Below the pieces are notes generated by a model, which did no database searches, was not told where the DNA came from, and saw nothing but the letters and a program-made list of their open reading frames with translations. DNA of 64,000 bases, from assembly GCA_002929055.1 (NCBI GenBank), contig PERY01000010.1:20046-84045 (forward strand), written 5' to 3'. Below are positions 46,548 through 56,044 of the stretch, piece after piece. Made by a program: the position numbers and the translations under genes. The number at the start of each line of letters is the position of its first letter. Position 1 is the first letter of the stretch. This DNA is from Methylocystis sp. (lineage in GTDB: Bacteria; Pseudomonadota; Alphaproteobacteria; Rhizobiales; Beijerinckiaceae).

Positions 46548-48128
46548 CTAAAAATGTTCGATGATCACGGCGAAGCCCGCGCCGCCCGCGCCGCCCGCGC
46601 CGGAACTGGCCCCGTTCTGAGAGGCGCCGCCGCCGCCGCCGCCGCCGCCCGGATTGCCGCCCGCGCCGCCGCTTCCGGGCGCAGTCAATGACGCGCCGCC
46701 GCCGCCCCCGCCATTCGAGGCGCGGTTCAGGGGTCCGTTGACCGGCGGCGTTCCCCCGCCGCCGGGCGCGCCGACTGCGCCAGCGGCGCCTGCGATGATG
46801 ATGCTGTTGTAGACCGCCCAGCCGCCTTGCCCGCCGGCCGATGGCGCATTGGCGGCCGTGATTCCGCCGCCTGCGCCGCCGCCCGTTGCGCCGTCCACCG
46901 CGACGCCGGCCCCCGCGCCCGGCCCGCCCGTCGCCGGAGCGCCCGCGCCGCCGCCGCCATAGCTGTTGAGCGTGACATGGCCCGGAAAGCCGCCGAAGCC
47001 TCCAGCCGCCAGTGCGGCGAAGCCGAAGCCCTGGGACGCGCCGGATGCGGAAGAACCGGCGGAGAAGGCGCTGCCGGGGCCGCCGCCCGCCGAGGCGGCG
47101 GCCAGTCCGCCGCCGCTCCCGCCGCCGCCGCCAAAGCCGGTCAGCAGCGCGCCGAAGGCGGTGTTGCCGCCCGCACCGCCCGGATTGCCGGCGCTTGTAC
47201 TGGCGGCTTGCGCTGCGCCGCCCAACCCGCCAGCGCCGATGGAAATTGTCTGAGACGCGCCGACCTGCGCCGCGCTGAACAAGCCGCGGGCGACGCCGCC
47301 GCCCGCGCCCCCGCCCCCGCCCGACGCCGCAGCGTTGGGCGCCTGTCGCGCGCCCGAACCGCCGCCGCCCCCGGCGCCGAAGAGCACGACCTCCGCGAAG
47401 CGCATGCCGGGAGAGGGCGTGTAAACGCCGCTCCCGGCGAAGGTGAGCACGCGCGTCGGCCCGCCGCTGGGGAAAGTGACGGCGCCTGTCGTTCTGTCGA
47501 CGACGATGCCGTCGCGCCAGACCGCGCCGTTGGCGGAAACCTTCACCCGGAAATTGTCGTCGCCGGCGAGACCCGTTTCCGCGCGCCCCGAATAATTGGA
47601 CTGGTAGAGTTGCGAAACGGTCTTCGCCGCGCTTTCCTTGTTGAGCTTCACGCGCAGGTCGCCGTCGCCGCCTTCTCCCGCATAGGCCGCCGTGAAGAGG
47701 GCGGCGTTGAGCCTCGCCGAAAGCGGATTGGCGGCGTCGGCGATCGTGCCGACTCCGAGCCGCGAGAGATTTTGCAGCGCTCGGATGGCCGCGCCGAAAT
47801 CCACCCAGGCGGCGCCGTCGTAGAGAAGCAGGAGAGTCTCCGCCTCCACAAAAGCGCGCCAGCCAGGCTGCGGCGGCAGAAAGGTCCAGGCGCCCGCGAG
47901 GAAGGTCGCGACCTGCCCGCTCTTGCCCGCAAAGGCCCCTGTGGCGCCCGCGCCGACGAGGACGCGGTCGCCTTCGACCGGAGACGCCGACGGGGCGGAA
48001 ACATTCCGCGCGGCGACGGACAGATGCGCGAGCGCGTCGATCATCGCCAGCGCTTCATTATGCGTGACGTGCTTTTGCGCTTGCGCTGCGTCGATGAGCG
48101 GCAGCGCAAGGTGAGTGGTTTGCGGCAT
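46548..48128 (-). CDS. DUF2793 domain protein with glycine-rich distal part (tail fibre-like)
   Basis: 526 aa. The N-terminal 100 residues (LALPLIDAAQAQKHVTHNEAL, DRVLVGAGATGAFAGKSGQ) are the DUF2793 module found at the base of phage and GTA tail fibres. From about residue 230 the chain is very Gly-rich (GGGGGSGARQAPNAAASGG-type runs), which would form a polyglycine or collagen-like distal tip. It follows the TIM-barrel hub gene and probably forms the receptor-binding fibre. Confidence 0.8.
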   Translation of the reverse strand: MPQTTHLALPLIDAAQAQKHVTHNEALAMIDALAHLSVAARNVSAPSASPVEGDRVLVGAGATGAFAGKSGQVATFLAGAWTFLPPQPGWRAFVEAETLLLLYDGAAWVDFGAAIRALQNLSRLGVGTIADAANPLSARLNAALFTAAYAGEGGDGDLRVKLNKESAAKTVSQLYQSNYSGRAETGLAGDDNFRVKVSANGAVWRDGIVVDRTTGAVTFPSGGPTRVLTFAGSGVYTPSPGMRFAEVVLFGAGGGGGSGARQAPNAAASGGGGGAGGGVARGLFSAAQVGASQTISIGAGGLGGAAQAASTSAGNPGGAGGNTAFGALLTGFGGGGGSGGGLAAASAGGGPGSAFSAGSSASGASQGFGFAALAAGGFGGFPGHVTLNSYGGGGAGAPATGGPGAGAGVAVDGATGGGAGGGITAANAPSAGGQGGWAVYNSIIIAGAAGAVGAPGGGGTPPVNGPLNRASNGGGGGGASLTAPGSGGAGGNPGGGGGGGGASQNGASSGAGGAGGAGFAVIIEHF

Positions 48129-48136
48129 TGCTGATC

Positions 48137-51100
48137 CTATTGAACGGCGAGCGTCGTTGTGAGCGGGAAGCCGCGTCCGATAGCGGCGCTGATCTGATAG
48201 AGCGACAGTGACAATGCGCTTTGCGGCGCGCCGAAGTCGGCGATTTCCTGCGCCGCCGGATAGAGGATCGAAGGCGTCGAGGCGGCGAGCTTGCGCGTCC
48301 CGACCGGCAGAACGATTTCGGCCTCGTAGAGTTCGTTCGCTTCTCCGAGCGGGATGTCGATCGGCTCCCAGGCGTCCGAGTCGATGCGCGAGCGGCGGAT
48401 GAAGCTGACGAGGATTCCCGCCGGCGTTCTGCGCGCCTGCGCATGCGTCGGCGCATAGGGCTTCAGCGCCTTATCCGTCGCGGCGACCGTCGCGCGCACA
48501 TAAAGTGGATCGGCGAAGCTGCGGTCCGCGGGGCCGATGGCGTAAGTGATCGGCGCGCCGAGTTCCGAGACCTTGCGTGCGAGCGGAATGACGGCGTCGT
48601 CCAGCAGCACGACCGTCGAGCCCGCAGGCGCGTCGCGCGCCGCGAGATGTTCTTCGCCGCCGAGCCCGCGAATGAGCCGCGAGAGGCGATAGGTCTGCTC
48701 GCCTACGAGTTCTGCGCGCGCGAAGGAGAAGATCTCCCAGGCGCCGTCGGCGCCGCGAATGGCCATCGCCGTCTTGCCGCCCAGCGCGGAAAGGTCGTCG
48801 ACGGACGCAAGCTGTCCGGCTGCCAGCCGCACCGTGACGCTCGAGCCTTTGTCGAAGCGCGCGACGGGTCCGGCCTTCAACATGTCCAGCGTGTCGCCGA
48901 TCGTCGCGCGCTTTTCGATGAGGCCGACAGGCTCGGCTCCAAAGCCCGCGACCTTCGCAATCGCGAGCGGCCCAGGCCAGGGATCGGCGAAGGCGGCGAC
49001 ATAGGTGAGCGCCGGCTCCTCGCGCTCTATGGCGAGATCGATCACAACGACGCGCGGCGGCCCGAGCACCTGGGGGGAAGCCGCGGCGTTTCTAGAAACG
49101 CGTGGCGCCGGCGCGTCATAGACGAGCGGATCGACCGCCCGCGCGCTCACCTGCCGCGCCGCGCCGTCGGCGATTTGCTGGATCTGGAACAGCCGTCCGC
49201 CGCCCGCCGCGCCGACCCGCACAAGATCACCCGGTTGCAGCGCGACGAGGCCGGGACGCAAGGTGAATTGCGCGGCCTCGCGGCCGACCCATAAATCCTG
49301 CAGCCAGATGTCGGCGCGTCTTTGCGCATCGGCGCGATTCGTCATGACGGCGGCCTGCGCCTCGCTCAGTCGCGCGGAGCGGCCCTCGAGCCGTCGCGAG
49401 AGAACGCGCGCCATCTGAAATTCATTCTCCGAGTCGGAAAATGAAAGCGCCACTTCGTGCGGCAGCTCGCTTTCCTGTGCGCGGGACAGCGTGACGAGAG
49501 ACATATCCTTACCCGCGACGAGATCGTCGTCGGTGATTATCTGCGCGACCGGTCCGCGTCGCTCGACAAAACCAAGCCTGCCGCCGCTCACGACGGCGTC
49601 AAATCCGTAAAGCGCCGCCAGTGTATCGATCGCTTCGCGCGGCGACATCGGCCGCTCCAGCACATAGCCGTCGAGGAAGCCGCCGATATTCGGGCGATCG
49701 ACGATGAGGCCCGGCGCGCTCACCGCGCTCGCAAGCGACATGGCGAGACGGTCGAGCGGCGCGCCCTCGAGACGGCCGTTGAGCCAATGGCCCGTTTCCC
49801 AGTTTGGCCCGTCGCTCCAGGCCGCCTCCTGCGTCGGGAAGGCGGGGAAGGGTCGCGCGTCCCAGCACCAGATATGAAGGCGCGCCGGATCGACCATCGG
49901 CGCGCCATAGACGCTCGAAACCGGATTGGCCGCGGCGCCCCCCGGACGCGCCGGATCAAAATGCGAAATCATCGCCTCTATGAAGCGCGCCTGAATGAGG
50001 TCGTCGCGGCCGTCGCGCGAAAAATGCGGAAGTCCGCCTTCGCTCGACCGCGCATCGGGAAACACATTCGGCGCATTGGCGCCGCGGTCGACCGCAGGAC
50101 AGCCGGTTTCTGTGATCCATATCGGCTTGGATTGCGGAACCCAGGCGGTCGGCTGCGCAAGCTCAACGCCGCCGACGCGCTCGTAATGCGGCTGCGACCA
50201 GAAGGAGAGAAAGTCTTTCTGCCGGTGAACCCACGGCTTGCCAATCCCGTCGGTGATCGGCGTACGGTTTTGCGCCCGCCGCGCTGCATTGTCCGTGTAA
50301 TACCAGTCGAAACCCTCTCCCGATGCGACGCGTGAGCGCAGATAGTCGAGGTCGTGGATGCTTGCGGCTTCCTGCGCGTCGACATGCGAGTCGCCGTCGC
50401 GCCAGTCGGAGAGCGGCCAATAGACATCGACGCCGATGAAATCGACCGAGGGCGAGCCCCAGAAGGGATCGAGCGGAAAGCGCAGTTCGCCGGACTGAGG
50501 AACATGCGCGCCATATTCGGTCCAGTCGGCGGCGTAGGAAATTTTCGTTCCTGGTCCAAGGATCGACTTCACATCGGCAGCGAGCGTCGTCAGCGCCGCG
50601 ACGAAGGGATATTGCCCCGCGCCGGAGCGAATGCGCGTCAGCCCGATGAACTCCGAGCCGACGAGAAAGGCGTCGACGCCGCCAGCGTCATCGCATAGCT
50701 GCGCATAATGCAGGATGAAGCTTCGATACCGCGACACAAAGGAATTGACCTGCGCCGCCGCCGCGGGAGTTGCTTCGGGAGAGCCGGGGCGCCCTGGCGC
50801 GGGGTCGCAGGTGATGCGGCCGCGCCAGGGAAAGACCGGCTGGCCGCTTGCGCCCGTATAAGGGTTCGGCAGCGTATTTCCGGGCGGCACGTCCATCATC
50901 AGGAAGGGATAGAAGACGACGGAGAGGCCGCGCGCCTTCAGATCCGCGATGGCCTCGCGCACGGAGGCGTCGCTTGGCGTTCCGCCATAGGCGGCGCGGC
51001 CGTCGATATGGGAGACGAGCGGCGCATTTGTGCGAACATAAGCGCCTACCGTCCAGTCGGGCGGCCAGAAAGGCCCGACGATGTAGGCAAACGCCCCGAT

Positions 51101-52015
51101 CGTCTTGAAACGCGCATCGACGCGCGGCGCAACCGTGCAATGGCCTGCGCGCAGATCGTCGCCGAACCATGCGACGATGAGAGCGACGCTTTCGAGGTTG
51201 GGACAAAGCGCCTGCAGCGCGTCGATGGAGGCTTCCCAATCCGTCGCAGCGGTGAGCTGATGGCGATTTTCCGCGCTGGAAGCTCCAGGCGAGGAAAAGT
51301 TGAGCTTGAGAGACGGCAGATAGCCAGCTTCCGAAGCGCCCGGAATGACGTCAATGGCGCGGATCATTTCGCCTAGCCCAGCGACCGGCTTCACCACCTC
51401 GAAGGTGAATTGCGGAATGCGGTTGCCGTAGGGCGCGAGCGGCAGATCGTCGAAAACGATGTAAGCAAGTCCGCGATAGGCGGGCGCGTTCTGCGCGCCT
51501 TCCCTGGCGACGATGAGCGGGTCCGGCTGCTGGTCTTCCGTTCCCAAATGGATGCGGATCGGCAGCGTCGTGAGGTCGAGTTCCGAGCCGTCCGCCCAGA
51601 TGCGCCGCACGAAGGCGATCGGACCTTCGCAGAGTCCGATCGCGAAATTGGCGGAGTAGGAATAGGTGAACTTCACACTGGGCGCGCCGCCGCCGCCCGA
51701 GCCCTTGCCGCTCTTCGGTGCGCTTTCGAAGGCGACGGAAACGCGCTCAAGAAAGCGCGTCGCCCAGATCATCTGGCCGCCGACGCGCGCGCGCCCGTAG
51801 ATGCGCGGGATGCCGGCGCCCTCGGTCGAGGTGACGCCGTCCATCGACTTGAGGCGCGGCCCGACGCTGTAGCGCGGCGATGCGTGCGGTTGCAGCGCCT
51901 GATCGATGTAGGAGCCTCCGAGCCCCCCGACCAGCCGGCCGACAGCCGCGCCGATCGGCCCGCCGATTGCGCCGCCAACGACGGAGCCGACGGTCTGCAA
52001 AACCAGCGTCGCCAT
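48137..52015 (-). CDS. GTA tail hub / TIM-barrel-like glycoside hydrolase protein (gp15 type)
   Basis: 1292 aa. The N-terminal Gly-rich hydrophobic segment (VGGAIGGPIGAAVGRLVGGL) is followed by the GTA TIM-barrel-like domain (FIGVDVYWPLSDWR, ITETGCPAVDRGANAP), a phage tail protein region and a C-terminal beta-rich part. This is the conserved megatron-like protein of RcGTA, forming the tip that contacts and may open the cell wall. Length is normal for the family and no frameshift is seen. Confidence 0.92.
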   Translation of the reverse strand: MATLVLQTVGSVVGGAIGGPIGAAVGRLVGGLGGSYIDQALQPHASPRYSVGPRLKSMDGVTSTEGAGIPRIYGRARVGGQMIWATRFLERVSVAFESAPKSGKGSGGGGAPSVKFTYSYSANFAIGLCEGPIAFVRRIWADGSELDLTTLPIRIHLGTEDQQPDPLIVAREGAQNAPAYRGLAYIVFDDLPLAPYGNRIPQFTFEVVKPVAGLGEMIRAIDVIPGASEAGYLPSLKLNFSSPGASSAENRHQLTAATDWEASIDALQALCPNLESVALIVAWFGDDLRAGHCTVAPRVDARFKTIGAFAYIVGPFWPPDWTVGAYVRTNAPLVSHIDGRAAYGGTPSDASVREAIADLKARGLSVVFYPFLMMDVPPGNTLPNPYTGASGQPVFPWRGRITCDPAPGRPGSPEATPAAAAQVNSFVSRYRSFILHYAQLCDDAGGVDAFLVGSEFIGLTRIRSGAGQYPFVAALTTLAADVKSILGPGTKISYAADWTEYGAHVPQSGELRFPLDPFWGSPSVDFIGVDVYWPLSDWRDGDSHVDAQEAASIHDLDYLRSRVASGEGFDWYYTDNAARRAQNRTPITDGIGKPWVHRQKDFLSFWSQPHYERVGGVELAQPTAWVPQSKPIWITETGCPAVDRGANAPNVFPDARSSEGGLPHFSRDGRDDLIQARFIEAMISHFDPARPGGAAANPVSSVYGAPMVDPARLHIWCWDARPFPAFPTQEAAWSDGPNWETGHWLNGRLEGAPLDRLAMSLASAVSAPGLIVDRPNIGGFLDGYVLERPMSPREAIDTLAALYGFDAVVSGGRLGFVERRGPVAQIITDDDLVAGKDMSLVTLSRAQESELPHEVALSFSDSENEFQMARVLSRRLEGRSARLSEAQAAVMTNRADAQRRADIWLQDLWVGREAAQFTLRPGLVALQPGDLVRVGAAGGGRLFQIQQIADGAARQVSARAVDPLVYDAPAPRVSRNAAASPQVLGPPRVVVIDLAIEREEPALTYVAAFADPWPGPLAIAKVAGFGAEPVGLIEKRATIGDTLDMLKAGPVARFDKGSSVTVRLAAGQLASVDDLSALGGKTAMAIRGADGAWEIFSFARAELVGEQTYRLSRLIRGLGGEEHLAARDAPAGSTVVLLDDAVIPLARKVSELGAPITYAIGPADRSFADPLYVRATVAATDKALKPYAPTHAQARRTPAGILVSFIRRSRIDSDAWEPIDIPLGEANELYEAEIVLPVGTRKLAASTPSILYPAAQEIADFGAPQSALSLSLYQISAAIGRGFPLTTTLAVQ

Positions 52016-52042
52016 GATCGCCTCGATAAGGGAAGGGCGTCG

Positions 52043-52480
52043 TCAGTCTTCGACGCCGGGAAAGGAAAAGGCCGCGGCCAGGCGCTTGCGCCAATGCGGG
52101 CCTATCGCGACTTCGTTCACGCAGGCGCTGCTATGGGCGTGCACCATATGCGTCGGCGACGTCGCGACCCCGAGATGTTTCGCAGGCAGATGGTCGTGAA
52201 AGCGAAAGACGAGGACGTCTCCCGCGCGATAGTCGGAGAGCGGAACTGGCGCGAAATGCCGTTGAGCCGCGTCGAGAAGCGTCTCGAAGCCCAGCGCCTC
52301 CGCCCAGTCGGGCGTATAGGGCGGCGCTTCTTCCGGCTCCTCGCCGACAACGTCGCGCCAGACGCCGCGCACGAGTCCGAGGCAATCACAGCCGACATGC
52401 AGGAGCGATGCCTGATGCAGGTAGGGCGTGCCGATCCAGCGCCGCGCCGCGACGACGATCTCATCGCGTGTGGGGCTCAT
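52043..52480 (-). CDS. NlpC/P60-family peptidase of the GTA tail (gp14 type)
   Basis: 145 aa. The catalytic Cys is in GCDCLGLVRGVW (C33) and the His in THMVHAHSS, with GDVLVFRFHDH between. NlpC/P60 enzymes cut peptidoglycan stem peptides, here to let DNA pass. The start overlaps the stop of the DUF2163 gene (ATGA). Confidence 0.9.
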   Translation of the reverse strand: MSPTRDEIVVAARRWIGTPYLHQASLLHVGCDCLGLVRGVWRDVVGEEPEEAPPYTPDWAEALGFETLLDAAQRHFAPVPLSDYRAGDVLVFRFHDHLPAKHLGVATSPTHMVHAHSSACVNEVAIGPHWRKRLAAAFSFPGVED

Positions 52481-53367
52481 CGAAAGAAGCTCCCGCCGTC
52501 CATCGCCGGCGCCAGCGAACTCGGATAGGCGATGACGCGGTCATTGCCCGGCATATGCGGGAAGCCGCGGAAATTGACGATGTTGCCGAACTTCTTCTGG
52601 CAGGCGCCGGGCGACTTGTCGCAGCCGGCGGTCAGCGTCGCTGGTTCGCCTGGAAGAATGTCGCCGGCGAGCGGCGTCCACAGCGCGAGCGTTGCGCGCA
52701 GGCCCTCCTGTCGATGCGACTTGATCGTCAGACGCGCGTCAGCGTTGGCCCCCCCGGTGAAGATCAGCGCGCCGCCGGTGAAGAAGCCGCTCTCGAAATG
52801 CGAAGCGAGATCGAGCGTCAGCACGCCGCCGCTGCAGGAGACGATTGCGGCGCCAGTCCTGTAACGCGTCTCCTGCAGGTCCACGCCGCAACGCGCATCG
52901 CCAAGGTCTGCGGAGCAGCCGCGCTGGAAGCTGCGGCCCTGTTGCTGGTCGAAGGCATGGGCGGCGGATCGCAGCTCTGCGGAGAAGGCGTTCTCGCCGC
53001 GGCGCATCTCACCGATGGTCGCTACGTCGAGCAGCGCGCGATCCTCGACATGGCTCCAATCGACGAGCCAGGTTTCAACCGAGGCGCCATCGTAGAGTCC
53101 GTTGAGCAGGTCGGCCTCCGTGAGGCTCTCGTCGGCGAGCGCGCCGCTGGCTTCGCCCGTTCCCGGCGCGAATCCGAGGCCCGTCTCTAGTTGCGAAGCG
53201 GAGAGGCCGGTGTTGGCGCGGAACGTCACGCCATTGAAGGCGAGGTCGCGGTCATGGTCCGTAAAGCCGCTCACGAAGCCGTCGCGCCGCGCCAGGCGCC
53301 AGCAGTGGCAGAAGGTCGTCGCGCGCCCGTCGAGCTTCGCCTTTAGCGAAGGAGAAACGTCAAGCAT
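52477..53367 (-). CDS. DUF2163 tail protein (gp13 type)
   Basis: 296 aa. It opens MLDVSPSLKAKLDGRATTFCH and contains DHDRDLAFNGVTF and TAGCDKSPGACQKKFGNIVNFRGFP-type motifs (in the C-terminal DUF2163 signature, Cys-bearing and resembling an iron-binding hub protein). The ATG at 53367 gives the standard family start. It lies 5 bp after the DUF2460 gene. Confidence 0.9.
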   Translation of the reverse strand: MLDVSPSLKAKLDGRATTFCHCWRLARRDGFVSGFTDHDRDLAFNGVTFRANTGLSASQLETGLGFAPGTGEASGALADESLTEADLLNGLYDGASVETWLVDWSHVEDRALLDVATIGEMRRGENAFSAELRSAAHAFDQQQGRSFQRGCSADLGDARCGVDLQETRYRTGAAIVSCSGGVLTLDLASHFESGFFTGGALIFTGGANADARLTIKSHRQEGLRATLALWTPLAGDILPGEPATLTAGCDKSPGACQKKFGNIVNFRGFPHMPGNDRVIAYPSSLAPAMDGGSFFR

Positions 53368-53372
53368 AGGCC

Positions 53373-54011
53373 TCACCCCATGATTTCGAGGATGGGAATT
53401 CTCGGGATGGCGCCGGCCTCGAAGGCCTCCAAGTCGATCTCGAGAAAATCCATGTCGAAGCGCACCGGCACGTCGAAGAGAAAGCCTGCCGTTACGCTCG
53501 CTCCAGCGGTCGGAATGTGACCCGGCGCGAAGCTGACGACTCCCGTCGTTGCACTTGCAGAAAATGCGGAGCCAGCCTTTTCGACGCCATTGACCGCAAC
53601 CCGCACGGAGCCGCCGACGGGCTTTGCTATAGGCCGGACATAAGCCGAGAAGGCGCCGCCATAGGTTTTGGCGAGTTGGAAGGACGCGCGCGCGCCATCG
53701 CCGGTTCCAATGATCTGATCCGACGGCGCCGGCGTCGCCCCGGGCGTGCACGAGGCGAAGTCCGCGCGGTCCCGCCAGCGAAAGCCGTAGAGCCGCCCAC
53801 GACGCTCCTCGAAGAAGGCGATGACCTGCGCGAGTTGCGCGAGCGTCTTGACGCCGTAGCCAGCTTCATAGCGACGCCGGGAATGCGCCCATCGCGCATT
53901 ACGCGACTCCCGGTTGGACCCGAGCGTGACGATCTCTGTTCGCCGCTCCGGTCCGCCGCGCCCCTGTAAGGACACGTCGAGCGGAAAACGGACCTCGTGG
54001 AAATCGCTCAT
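53373..54011 (-). CDS. DUF2460 tail protein (gp12 type)
   Basis: 212 aa. It opens SDFHEVRFPLDVSLQGRGGPE and includes YGVKTLAQLAQVIAFFEERR and GFRWRDRADF, the DUF2460/TIGR02217 signature. It forms the distal tail ring in RcGTA. It is followed by the DUF2163 gene. Confidence 0.9.
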   Translation of the reverse strand: MSDFHEVRFPLDVSLQGRGGPERRTEIVTLGSNRESRNARWAHSRRRYEAGYGVKTLAQLAQVIAFFEERRGRLYGFRWRDRADFASCTPGATPAPSDQIIGTGDGARASFQLAKTYGGAFSAYVRPIAKPVGGSVRVAVNGVEKAGSAFSASATTGVVSFAPGHIPTAGASVTAGFLFDVPVRFDMDFLEIDLEAFEAGAIPRIPILEIMG

Positions 54012-54024
54012 GCCGAAACTCTCT

Positions 54025-54612
54025 TCAAAGATTACGCTGGCCGCGCGCGACGGCCCGCGCCAGCGCGCTCGAGATCTGCGCCTCAGAGCGGCGGAAGCTG
54101 TCGATGTCCTGCGCGGCGATGTTCACCGTCACCGCGACCGGCCGCGCGCCGCTCCCCCCCGCGACGACGCCGAGCCTGCCATCCGCGCCGCGCGCCAGCG
54201 GCATCACCGCCTCCGCGCCGCGCTCGCCCATGAGGCCGACCGTCGTTCCATTGTTGAAATAGGCGGGGCTGGCGATGACGCCGCCTTGCGCGAAAGGCGT
54301 CACCGACTGGCTGTTGAAGGCCTGGGAGAACATGCCGCCGAGGCTGTTCACGAGCCCTTGCGTCAGCGCCTTCGTTCCTTCCCGCAAGGCGAGCCGCGCA
54401 AGAGACATCCCGATGGTGGAGAGAGTCTCGTTGAAACTCTTGCCGCTCGCAGCGGCGGCGCCGAAGCCATTGAGCAGCGTACGCGAAACCTTCTCAGCCG
54501 AACCGTTGATCTGGTCGAGAAGGCTCCTCATGGCCTTCAGATCATGCGCAGCGAGAGGCGCGGCGACGCCAGGCGCATTGAAAACGTCTGAAAACGAATC
54601 TGAGTCGTCCAT
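54025..54612 (-). CDS. Short tape-measure protein (gp11 type)
   Basis: 195 aa. N-terminal helices are followed by PFAQGGVIASPAYF, GLMGERGAEAVMPL and GRLGV, the C-terminal signature of lambda-type tape-measure proteins. Phage versions are several times longer. A length near 200 aa is characteristic of RcGTA-type particles with a short tail, and supports a gene transfer agent rather than a phage. Confidence 0.88.
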   Translation of the reverse strand: MDDSDSFSDVFNAPGVAAPLAAHDLKAMRSLLDQINGSAEKVSRTLLNGFGAAAASGKSFNETLSTIGMSLARLALREGTKALTQGLVNSLGGMFSQAFNSQSVTPFAQGGVIASPAYFNNGTTVGLMGERGAEAVMPLARGADGRLGVVAGGSGARPVAVTVNIAAQDIDSFRRSEAQISSALARAVARGQRNL

Positions 54613-54621
54613 GTCGTGTCC

Positions 54622-54780
54622 TCAATCGGGAAAGTCATTCATCAACTGGTCGAGCGCCGTGCGCTCCGGCGGCGGCGCGCCCGGTCCAAAAGAGCCTTCA
54701 GCTGCGCGGTGCAATTCGCGCGGCGTCATCGACCAGAAATCTTTGGGCGCAAGCCGCAGGACGCCCAGGCCAAAGGCCAT
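54622..54780 (-). CDS. Phage tail assembly chaperone, rcc01693-like
   Basis: A short gene of 52 aa from the ATG at 54780. It reads MAFGLGVLRLAPKDFWSMT, then PRELHRAAEG and ALDQLMNDFPD at the end, the pattern of the small GTA tail assembly chaperone. Residues upstream in the same frame (PFPFPRA) also look like the family, so translation may begin a little earlier at a non-standard codon. It fills the gap between the gp10 and tape-measure genes. Confidence 0.7.
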   Translation of the reverse strand: MAFGLGVLRLAPKDFWSMTPRELHRAAEGSFGPGAPPPERTALDQLMNDFPD

Positions 54781-54845
54781 GGCGCGCGGGAAGGGAAAGG
54801 GCGCACGCGGGGAGGACGTTTGCGCCCCTGTCGCCTTCCGCGACT

Positions 54846-55199
54846 TCAGGCGTCCTGCGGCGCCGGAGGGTTTGCGGCGTGCGGCTCCGGCTCGTCGCCG
54901 AATGTCGCGGCGAGGAGGTTCGCCGCGATCTGCACATAGCCTGCAAGTCCCCCCCGAACTTTCATGCGCGAAACCTCTTCGTCGCTGAGCGCGTGGCCGG
55001 CGCCGCGCAACCCGCAGGCGATGATGCGCAGAATGTCGCGCGCCGAAAGCCGGTTCGCCTCGAAGCGCGCCGCGAGCGAGACGAGATCGTCCGCGCCCAG
55101 TCCGCTTTCCAGCTCGGCCAGCGCTCCGAGCGTGAGACAGAGTGTGAATTTGCGTCCATCGATCTCAGCCTCGATTTCTCCGCGCCTTGCGTTCGCCAT
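54846..55199 (-). CDS. GTA gp10-family protein
   Basis: 117 aa. It opens ANARRGEIEAEIDGRKFTLCLTLGALAELES, the family signature for the GTA tail chaperone-like gp10, followed by a helical part (LSARDILRIIACGLRGAGH). The C-terminus is Pro/Ala-rich. The ATG at 55199 lies 8 bp after the major tail protein gene. It probably assists tail assembly. Confidence 0.85.
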   Translation of the reverse strand: MANARRGEIEAEIDGRKFTLCLTLGALAELESGLGADDLVSLAARFEANRLSARDILRIIACGLRGAGHALSDEEVSRMKVRGGLAGYVQIAANLLAATFGDEPEPHAANPPAPQDA

Positions 55200-55207
55200 T
55201 TCGCGCC

Positions 55208-55618
55208 TCACAATGCGGTGAAGGTCAATGCGCCCGCAGAGTCGAGCGTGATGTCGAAGGTGACTTCGCCGGCGTATTCGCCGCGATAGTCGAGATTGGA
55301 TATCTGGAAGGGTCCGGCAAGCAGGCCGAGACCGGGGATGACGATCTGCCAGTCGCGCAAGAGTCCGTCGAAGAAGAGCTGGCGGATGAGCGCGTCGGAG
55401 TCCTGGTCCTTGAAAATGCCGGTCCCGGACAGGCTCGCCCGCCGCACGCCCGCGCCGCCGAGGAGTTCGCGCCATCTCCCTGCGGATTCCGCGTCGGTGA
55501 CGTCGACTGTATCGGCGTTGAGCGCGAGCCGCCTGGTGCGAAGCCCCGCGACAGTGACGAAGGCGCTCGCGCCGTCGCTGATCTTGAGAAGAAGGTCTTT
55601 GCCTTTTTGGGCCGCCAT
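55208..55618 (-). CDS. Phage major tail protein, TP901-1 family (gp9 type)
   Basis: 136 aa. It opens AAQKGKDLLLKISDGA and has RTRRLALNADTVDVTDAES and RRASLSGTGIFKD, the TP901-1 major tail protein signature. It polymerises into the tail tube. The length matches the RcGTA protein. Confidence 0.9.
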   Translation of the reverse strand: MAAQKGKDLLLKISDGASAFVTVAGLRTRRLALNADTVDVTDAESAGRWRELLGGAGVRRASLSGTGIFKDQDSDALIRQLFFDGLLRDWQIVIPGLGLLAGPFQISNLDYRGEYAGEVTFDITLDSAGALTFTAL

Positions 55619-55633
55619 TTGCCGGTCCTTACG

Positions 55634-56044
55634 TTAGAGATATTCGGTCGCAGCGCGAAAGCGCAGCGCGACGCGCGCGAAGCGGCCCTTGTCGTCGCGC
55701 TTCGTCTCCAGCGAAACGAAGCGCAGATCGATGAGCGCATGCCCTTCGAGCGCAAGCGGCGCCTCGTCGAGCAAGACGACAATCTGTTGCGCGACGCCGA
55801 GGGCCGCGCTGAGTCCGCGCTGCGTCGAGACGACGGCGAGCGTGATGAACTGCTCCGCGCCGTGCGATCTGTCCGCCGACCAGTCCCGCATCTGCGTTTC
55901 GGCGAAAGTGGCGTAAGGAGGCTCCGCCGTACGCGGGGCCTCGTCGAAAATCTTCGATCCGCCCAGCGCCGAGACGAGCGCGGCGTCGGCCAGCAGAGCC
56001 GCGCGGATCGCCTTTCGAAGCGCGATGACAGGCGAAGCGCTCAT
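55634..56044 (-). CDS. DUF3168 family protein, tail completion (gp8 type)
   Basis: 136 aa. It shows IALRKAIRAALLADAALVSAL, then IFDEAPRTAEPPYATFAE and LVVLLDEAPLAL-like segments, all typical of DUF3168 tail terminators. The ATG at 56044 overlaps the adaptor gene stop by 4 bp. Confidence 0.88.
   Translation of the reverse strand: MSASPVIALRKAIRAALLADAALVSALGGSKIFDEAPRTAEPPYATFAETQMRDWSADRSHGAEQFITLAVVSTQRGLSAALGVAQQIVVLLDEAPLALEGHALIDLRFVSLETKRDDKGRFARVALRFRAATEYL

Noticed and set aside
46600..47400. Repetitive GCC/CCG-rich DNA that looks like a repeat array
   Set aside because: It is explained by the polyglycine-rich protein reading on the minus strand; there are no spacers or constant repeats.
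46827..48134. 435-codon plus-strand frame over the DUF2793 gene
   Set aside because: It is the complement of the glycine-rich fibre gene; composition is almost only Ala, Arg and Gly.
54698..54946. 82-codon minus-strand frame between gp10 and the tape-measure gene
   Set aside because: It is a shifted frame; the neighbouring frame (54622-54780) carries the tail-chaperone motifs instead.
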